DNA from: Ancalomicrobiaceae bacterium S20
GTDB taxonomy: Bacteria > Pseudomonadota > Alphaproteobacteria > Rhizobiales > Ancalomicrobiaceae
Direction of reading: 5' to 3'
Length of the DNA stretch: 64,000 nucleotides
Assembly: GCA_040269895.1 (NCBI GenBank)
Contig: CP158568.1
Span: 2,450,716 to 2,514,715 of the forward strand
This document shows positions 59,926 through 64,000 of this stretch, piece after piece. The stretch's first letter is position 1, and every line of letters starts with the position of its first letter. The position numbers were made by a program, and so were the translations under genes. The notes beneath the pieces are model-generated. The model was not told the origin of the DNA. It was given only the letters and a program-made list of their open reading frames with translations, and did not search any database.

Positions 59926-62160
59926 ATGAAACATGTGCTCGGGCTCTATCGCATCTGCCGGTCCGAGCGTCGCCCAATCGGTTATGTCGCGGCACTGATC
60001 ATCGTGGCTGCGGCGACCGTCCTGCGCTTCGCGCTGCAGGCCGAGGCGCCGCCCAACCTCCGCTTCGTCCTCTATTACCCCGCGATCCTGATCACCGGAG
60101 CGCTGTTCGGGATCGGCCCGGGCCTGCTCGCCCTCGCCCTCTCAGTGGCGGCGATCTGGTTCTTCTTTATCGGCGACCCTGCGGCCTTCGAGGCCCTGAG
60201 CGTCTCCGAAGAGACCGCGATGGTCATGTTCGTCGCCGCCAACCTGCTGCATCTTCTCGTCACGGGACTGCTGCGCGCCGCGACCGACGAATCGCGGGCC
60301 GCCATGGAACGGGCGAGCGACGCCGAGCGGCGGCTCACCATGGCGCTGGCGGCGGGGCGCATGGGCACGGTCTCCTACGATTGCCGGATGCTGGTCGGCA
60401 GCTGGTCGGCGACCGCGGCACAGATCTTCGGTCACCCGCCGGTCGAGCGCGCCGCAACCGTCGCGGACTGGCGCGCGCTGATCGTGCCGGAGGACTGGCC
60501 ACGCGCCGAGGCCGTGCTGTTCCGCGCGATCGCGTCGGTCGACCGGTTCTACGCCGGCGAGTTCCGCGTGCGCCGTTCCGACGGCGCGATCCGGACCGTC
60601 GATTTCTCAGGCTCCGTGATCGCCGACGACCGCGGTCTGGCGCTCGGCATGGAAGGCGTCGTGGTCGACGTCACCGATCGGGTCGAGCAGCGTCGGCGGA
60701 TCGAGGAGCTGGCCGACGATCTGGCGCGCAGCGAGGAGCGACTGCGAATCGCCGCCAACAGCGCGCAGATCGGCACCTGGGACTGGAACCCGGTCGAGAA
60801 CACCCGAACCTGGTCGGACGAGTTCCGGGCGATCCTCGGTGCGCGGCCCGATCAGCCGGCCGATCCGATCTGGTTCGGCGAGCGCATCCACCCCGCCGAC
60901 CGCGAGCGCGTGATCGCCGACCATACCGCGGCCATGGCGGTCGACGGCCCCGGCCGGCACGACAACGCCTTCCGCATCATACGCGCCGACGATGGCGCGA
61001 TCCGGCATGTGGTGGTGCGCGGCCGCGTGATCCGCGACACCGAGGGCCGGGTCGTCCGCGCGATCGGCACCATGATCGACGCGACCGAGATCAAGAGCGC
61101 CGAACTCGCCATCGCGCGGAGCCGCGACCGCGTGGCGGTCGCGACCGCCGCCGCCGGGCTCGGCGTGTTCGAATATTCCGCACGCCATCCGGACGGCGTC
61201 TGGGAGAACGAGCGGCTCTACGAGATCTTCGGCCGCGATCCGGCGCGCGGGCCGATCCCGCTCGAGGAGATCCGTCGCGAGGTGGTCATCGCGGAGGATC
61301 GCGCCGGCTTCGAGGCGATGGCCGCCGAGGCGGCGCGCGGCGGCGAATTCCGCTTCCAGTTCCGGTTCCGGCATCCGAGCGAGGGGGTTCGGCGTGTCGA
61401 AGTGGTCGGCCGCGGCTCGCACGATGCCGACGGCCTCCGGATCGTGGTCGGCACGGTCAAGGACATCACCGAACGCCACAATGCCGAAGAACGTCAGCAT
61501 ATGCTGATCAACGAACTGAACCACCGCGTGAAGAACGTGCTGGCGACGGTACAGGCGATCGCGGTCGCGACCATGCGCGGCAATCCGGTGCTGCCGGATT
61601 TCCAGGGCCGGCTCGGCTCGCTGGCCGTCGCCAACGACATTCTCACGCGCGAGAACTGGGAGCGCGCCGACATCCGCTCGCTCGCGGAGGAAGTGCTCGC
61701 CCCCTATCGCCGTCCCGACGGCTCGGGCACCACGATCGAGGGGCCGGCGGTCACCCTCGGCGCACGCGGCGCGCTGGCAATCGCGATGACCTTGCACGAA
61801 CTGGCCACCAACGCGGCCAAGTATGGCGCCCTCTCGGTGCCGGAAGGCCGTGTCGTCGTGCTCTGGACGCTGACGCCCGACGGCGGGCACCACAGGCTGC
61901 TCGTCACCTGGCGCGAGAGCGGCGGGCCGCCGGTCTCGGTACCGACCCGCCGCGGCTTCGGATCGCGGCTGATGGAGCGCATGCTGGCCCAGGAGATGGG
62001 CGGCTCGATCGAGATCGAATATGCGCCGACCGGTCTGCATGCCACGATCGTGCTGGCCCTCGGCACCACACCGGCCGAAGCCGCGCGGCGTGACGGCCAT
62101 ACCGTGGACGCTCCCCGGAGCCGCAGACGCCGCCGCTGCGCGCGGCGGTGCCGAGCCTGA
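59926..62160 (+). CDS. HWE-family sensor histidine kinase with PAS domains
   Basis: 744 aa. An N-terminal DUF4118-like membrane block (VAALIIVAAATVLRFAL, LRFVLYYPAILITGALFGIGPG, LALALSVAAIWFFFIG), three PAS domains (about residues 140-265, 275-400, 405-520), then an HWE kinase core: H-box NELNHRVKNVLATVQAIA, N-box LHELATNAAKYGALS, WRESGGPPV and GFGSRLM. HWE kinases are enriched in Rhizobiales and often sense light or general stress. A basic tail (RSRRRRRCARRCRA) ends the protein. No cognate receiver gene adjoins. An earlier ATG at 59866 has no ribosome site. Confidence 0.93.
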   Translation: MKHVLGLYRICRSERRPIGYVAALIIVAAATVLRFALQAEAPPNLRFVLYYPAILITGALFGIGPGLLALALSVAAIWFFFIGDPAAFEALSVSEETAMVMFVAANLLHLLVTGLLRAATDESRAAMERASDAERRLTMALAAGRMGTVSYDCRMLVGSWSATAAQIFGHPPVERAATVADWRALIVPEDWPRAEAVLFRAIASVDRFYAGEFRVRRSDGAIRTVDFSGSVIADDRGLALGMEGVVVDVTDRVEQRRRIEELADDLARSEERLRIAANSAQIGTWDWNPVENTRTWSDEFRAILGARPDQPADPIWFGERIHPADRERVIADHTAAMAVDGPGRHDNAFRIIRADDGAIRHVVVRGRVIRDTEGRVVRAIGTMIDATEIKSAELAIARSRDRVAVATAAAGLGVFEYSARHPDGVWENERLYEIFGRDPARGPIPLEEIRREVVIAEDRAGFEAMAAEAARGGEFRFQFRFRHPSEGVRRVEVVGRGSHDADGLRIVVGTVKDITERHNAEERQHMLINELNHRVKNVLATVQAIAVATMRGNPVLPDFQGRLGSLAVANDILTRENWERADIRSLAEEVLAPYRRPDGSGTTIEGPAVTLGARGALAIAMTLHELATNAAKYGALSVPEGRVVVLWTLTPDGGHHRLLVTWRESGGPPVSVPTRRGFGSRLMERMLAQEMGGSIEIEYAPTGLHATIVLALGTTPAEAARRDGHTVDAPRSRRRRRCARRCRA

Positions 62161-62491
62161 AGCTCGTCAGCAGCAACACGCCCGGCGCCTGATCCGCCCA
62201 CGCTGGCGCTGCCGTCCTACCCCTCGCCCCGACATGCCTTTCGCCCCGACATGCCCTTCGCACCGCGCCCCACCCGGGACGCGGCCGCGAGGGTGTGCGC
62301 ATGGGTGTGGCACACGGCGGACCGGGACGGCGCACATGGTTGAGAATGTCTCAATCACTCAAAAGTCCGCCCGGAGTTAAACCCTCCTGAAACCATGTTC
62401 AATTGCTGACGTTTGGAGATTTACCGAGATCGAACACTTGAGGCGTTTCATGTCCCGCGACATTCGAACCCGTCGTGGTGGGAGTATTCGC
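62161..62491 (+). promoter_or_regulatory. Intergenic region before the carrier protein operon
   Basis: 331 bases. Contains a 17-base tandem duplication around CGCCCCGACATGCC (62225-62260), an inverted repeat TTGAGA-ATG-TCTCAA (62340-62354), and an AT-rich stretch 62340-62440. AATCACTCAA at 62353-62362 resembles sites before the ACP gene at 8 kb and peptide gene 1; significance uncertain. Confidence 0.45.
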
Positions 62492-62737
62492 ATGACCGAC
62501 CGCATTCGCGCTCTCCTCAAGGACCGTAATCTGGTTCCGTTCAATATCGACAGCATCGCGGACGATGCCGACCTCTACGAGGCCGGCCTCACCTCCTTCG
62601 GCTCGGTCCAGCTGATGCTCGGCCTCGAGGAAGCCTTCGACATCGAATTCCCGGAACGGATGCTGACGCGCCGGACCTTCGCGACGATCGCCGCGATCTC
62701 TGCCGCGGTCGACGAACTCGCCAGCGAGAAGGTCTGA
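62492..62737 (+). CDS. Carrier protein (phosphopantetheine type) of an amino acid:carrier ligase operon
   Basis: 81 aa. Attachment Ser in AGLTSFGSVQLMLGLEEAFDIEFPE, where TSF replaces DSL. Start 62492 follows GGGAG; the longer frame from 62438 is unsupported. Followed after 5 bases by an acyl-CoA dehydrogenase and then a gene whose first residues resemble the Bradyrhizobium amino acid:[carrier protein] ligase. In that family a seryl-tRNA synthetase-like enzyme loads Gly or Ala onto this carrier. Probably not a fatty acid ACP. Confidence 0.88.
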   Translation: MTDRIRALLKDRNLVPFNIDSIADDADLYEAGLTSFGSVQLMLGLEEAFDIEFPERMLTRRTFATIAAISAAVDELASEKV

Positions 62738-62742
62738 ACGCC

Positions 62743-63930
62743 ATGGTCGTCATGGAAACCAACATCACCGCCGAGGCGGCCGACAGCCGGATGCGGCGGG
62801 TCGCGGCCGAGGTGGCCGCCAAGGCCGCCGATGCGGTCGACAAGGAAGGCCGGTTTCCGACCGAGACCTTCGACGCGCTGAAGCGCGAGCGCCTGCTCGG
62901 CGTGATGATCCCGCCCGAGTTCGGCGGCGAAGGCCTGTCGGTCGGCGAAGTCGCGGAGCTCTGCGCCATTCTCGGCGGCGCCTGCGGCTCGTCGGCGCTG
63001 ATCTACGCCATGCACAACATCAAGGTGTCGAGCTTCGTGACCCATGGTCGCGACAGCGCCTGGCACCGCGACTACATGCGCAAGATCGCCGAGGATCAGC
63101 TGCTGATCGGCTCGGCGACGACCGAATACGGCATCGGCGGCGACCTCCGGAACTCGATCTGCGCGGTCGAGGTCCAGGGCGACCGCTTTACGCTGACCAA
63201 GGAGGCCAACTGCATCTCCTACGGGCTGCAGTCGGACGCGATCCTCGTCACCTGCCGGCGTTCGCCGGAGGCGGCGAGCTCGGATCAGGTCATGGTCTGC
63301 GTGCGCCGCGAGGACTGCACGCTCGACCAGACGACCACCTGGGACACGCTCGGCATGCGCGGAACCAACTCGGTCGGCTTCACGCTCAAGTCGGCCGGCA
63401 ACGCGGCGCAGATCTTCCCGCATCCGTTCTCGGAGATCGCGGCGCAGTCCATGCTGTCGATGACCCACATCCTGTGGGCCGGCGCCTGGTACGGCATCGC
63501 GGCCGACGCGGTCGCCCGCGCGCAGGCCTTCGTCAAGGCCGCCGCCAAGAAGACCCCGGGCCAGCTGCCGCCGGGCGCGCTGCGCCTCGCCGAGGTCGTG
63601 GCCATGCTTCAGGAGATGAAGGGCTGCGTCAACGCGCGCATCGAGCGCTACGAGGCGGTCAAGGACGATGCCGACGCGCTCTCCTCGATGAGCTTCGCGG
63701 CCGACATCAACAACCTGAAGATCTCGGCCTCGGAGCTCGGCATGCGCGTCGTCGAGCACGCGCTGCTGATCACCGGCCTGCCCGGCTACCGGAACGATAC
63801 GCCGTTCAGCGTCGCCCGGCACATGCGCGACATCCTGTCGGCGCGGATCATGATCTCCAACGACCGCATCCTCTCCAACACGTCGAACCTGCTGCTCGCC
63901 GGCCGCTTCGACAAGAGCCTCAGGAGCTGA
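62743..63930 (+). CDS. Acyl-CoA dehydrogenase-family flavoprotein
   Basis: 395 aa. VIPPEFGG-type motif as VMIPPEFGGEGLS, SATTEYGIGGD for the flavin/substrate loop, and WDTLGMRGTNSVGF. The C-terminal helical domain is complete. The position between a carrier protein and a probable amino acid:carrier ligase suggests it oxidises an aminoacyl- or acyl-S-carrier rather than a CoA ester. Gap of 5 bases from the carrier gene. Confidence 0.92.
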   Translation: MVVMETNITAEAADSRMRRVAAEVAAKAADAVDKEGRFPTETFDALKRERLLGVMIPPEFGGEGLSVGEVAELCAILGGACGSSALIYAMHNIKVSSFVTHGRDSAWHRDYMRKIAEDQLLIGSATTEYGIGGDLRNSICAVEVQGDRFTLTKEANCISYGLQSDAILVTCRRSPEAASSDQVMVCVRREDCTLDQTTTWDTLGMRGTNSVGFTLKSAGNAAQIFPHPFSEIAAQSMLSMTHILWAGAWYGIAADAVARAQAFVKAAAKKTPGQLPPGALRLAEVVAMLQEMKGCVNARIERYEAVKDDADALSSMSFAADINNLKISASELGMRVVEHALLITGLPGYRNDTPFSVARHMRDILSARIMISNDRILSNTSNLLLAGRFDKSLRS

Positions 63931-63934
63931 CCCC

Positions 63935-64000
63935 ATGGACGCCAAGGTGACTGCCGGGCCGGCCGCGAAGGCCCTTCTCGACGATCTGTTCGCCAACGGC
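63935..64000 (+). CDS. Start of a probable amino acid:[carrier protein] ligase, cut by the window end
   Basis: Only 22 codons are visible: MDAKVTAGPAAKALLDDLFANG. The LLDDLFANG segment resembles the opening of Bradyrhizobium amino acid:[carrier protein] ligases (class II aaRS-like). Identity rests mainly on the gene order carrier - acyl-CoA dehydrogenase - this gene, and is an inference. Confidence 0.5.
   Translation, partial: MDAKVTAGPAAKALLDDLFANG

Overview
The window is GC-rich (about 68-70% by eye) alphaproteobacterial chromosome. Gene content points to a free-living or facultatively symbiotic diazotroph of the Hyphomicrobiales: nifHDK, nifENX, nifB, nifUSV, nifW, nifQ and fixABCX, a fixR-nifA operon of the Bradyrhizobium type, HWE-family and hybrid sensor kinases, and a FixK-like Crp/Fnr protein. 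The exact genus cannot be named from the sequence; something near Pleomorphomonadaceae or Bradyrhizobium relatives is a guess. No rRNA, tRNA, CRISPR array or complete insertion sequence was seen.

Layout. (1) 1-4.3 kb: the end of a hybrid histidine kinase and an alpha/beta hydrolase. (2) 4.5-17.0 kb: an export and biosynthesis region with a TolC-family protein, an acyl carrier protein, a frameshifted ketosynthase and a MaoC-like dehydratase, a C39-peptidase ABC exporter with its HlyD partner, an acyltransferase, a class III aminotransferase, two very small Cys-rich peptides with double-glycine leaders, and a second frameshifted ketosynthase. I read this as an undescribed secreted-peptide (RiPP or bacteriocin-like) system, possibly with a lipid-derived modification. 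(3) 17.0-21.6 kb: ahpC-ahpD-fixR-nifA behind a -24/-12 promoter. (4) 21.7-24.3 kb: lldD, a DUF2239 gene and hicAB. (5) 24.3-28.6 kb: nifHDK on the minus strand. (6) 28.8-33.8 kb: an AbrB/VapC pair, then the nifB operon (nifB, ferredoxin, Fe-S LRV protein, nifZ, nifT, SIR2-like). (7) 34.0-39.6 kb: bestrophin, then nifE-nifN-nifX-DUF269-CCE_0567-fdxB. (8) 39.6-42.4 kb: a molybdenum group (DUF2478, mop, modD, nifQ). (9) 42.6-44.8 kb: a HerA-like ATPase and a Phd/VapC pair. (10) 45.0-50.2 kb: iscA-nifU-nifS-nifV-cysE-nifW, then parDE. (11) 51.0-54.7 kb: fixABCX. (12) 54.7-64 kb: Nudix, Crp/Fnr, small secreted and unknown proteins, XRE-cupin regulator, a divergent glyA, an HWE sensor kinase, and the start of a carrier protein / acyl-CoA dehydrogenase / probable amino acid:carrier-protein ligase operon cut by the window end.

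How it works together. NifA, whose cysteine spacing marks the oxygen-sensitive class, should activate sigma-54 promoters with upstream TGT-N10-ACA sites. By eye I find such site/promoter pairs before nifH, nifB, iscA-nifU, mop and fixA, one-mismatch sites before ahpC and nifE, and a promoter without a site before nifQ. The peroxiredoxin genes, nifA itself, molybdenum handling, FeS-cluster assembly, homocitrate synthesis, serine acetyltransfer and electron supply (FixABCX, ferredoxins) therefore look like one regulon. Four toxin-antitoxin pairs, all on the minus strand, sit in the joints between nif transcription units.
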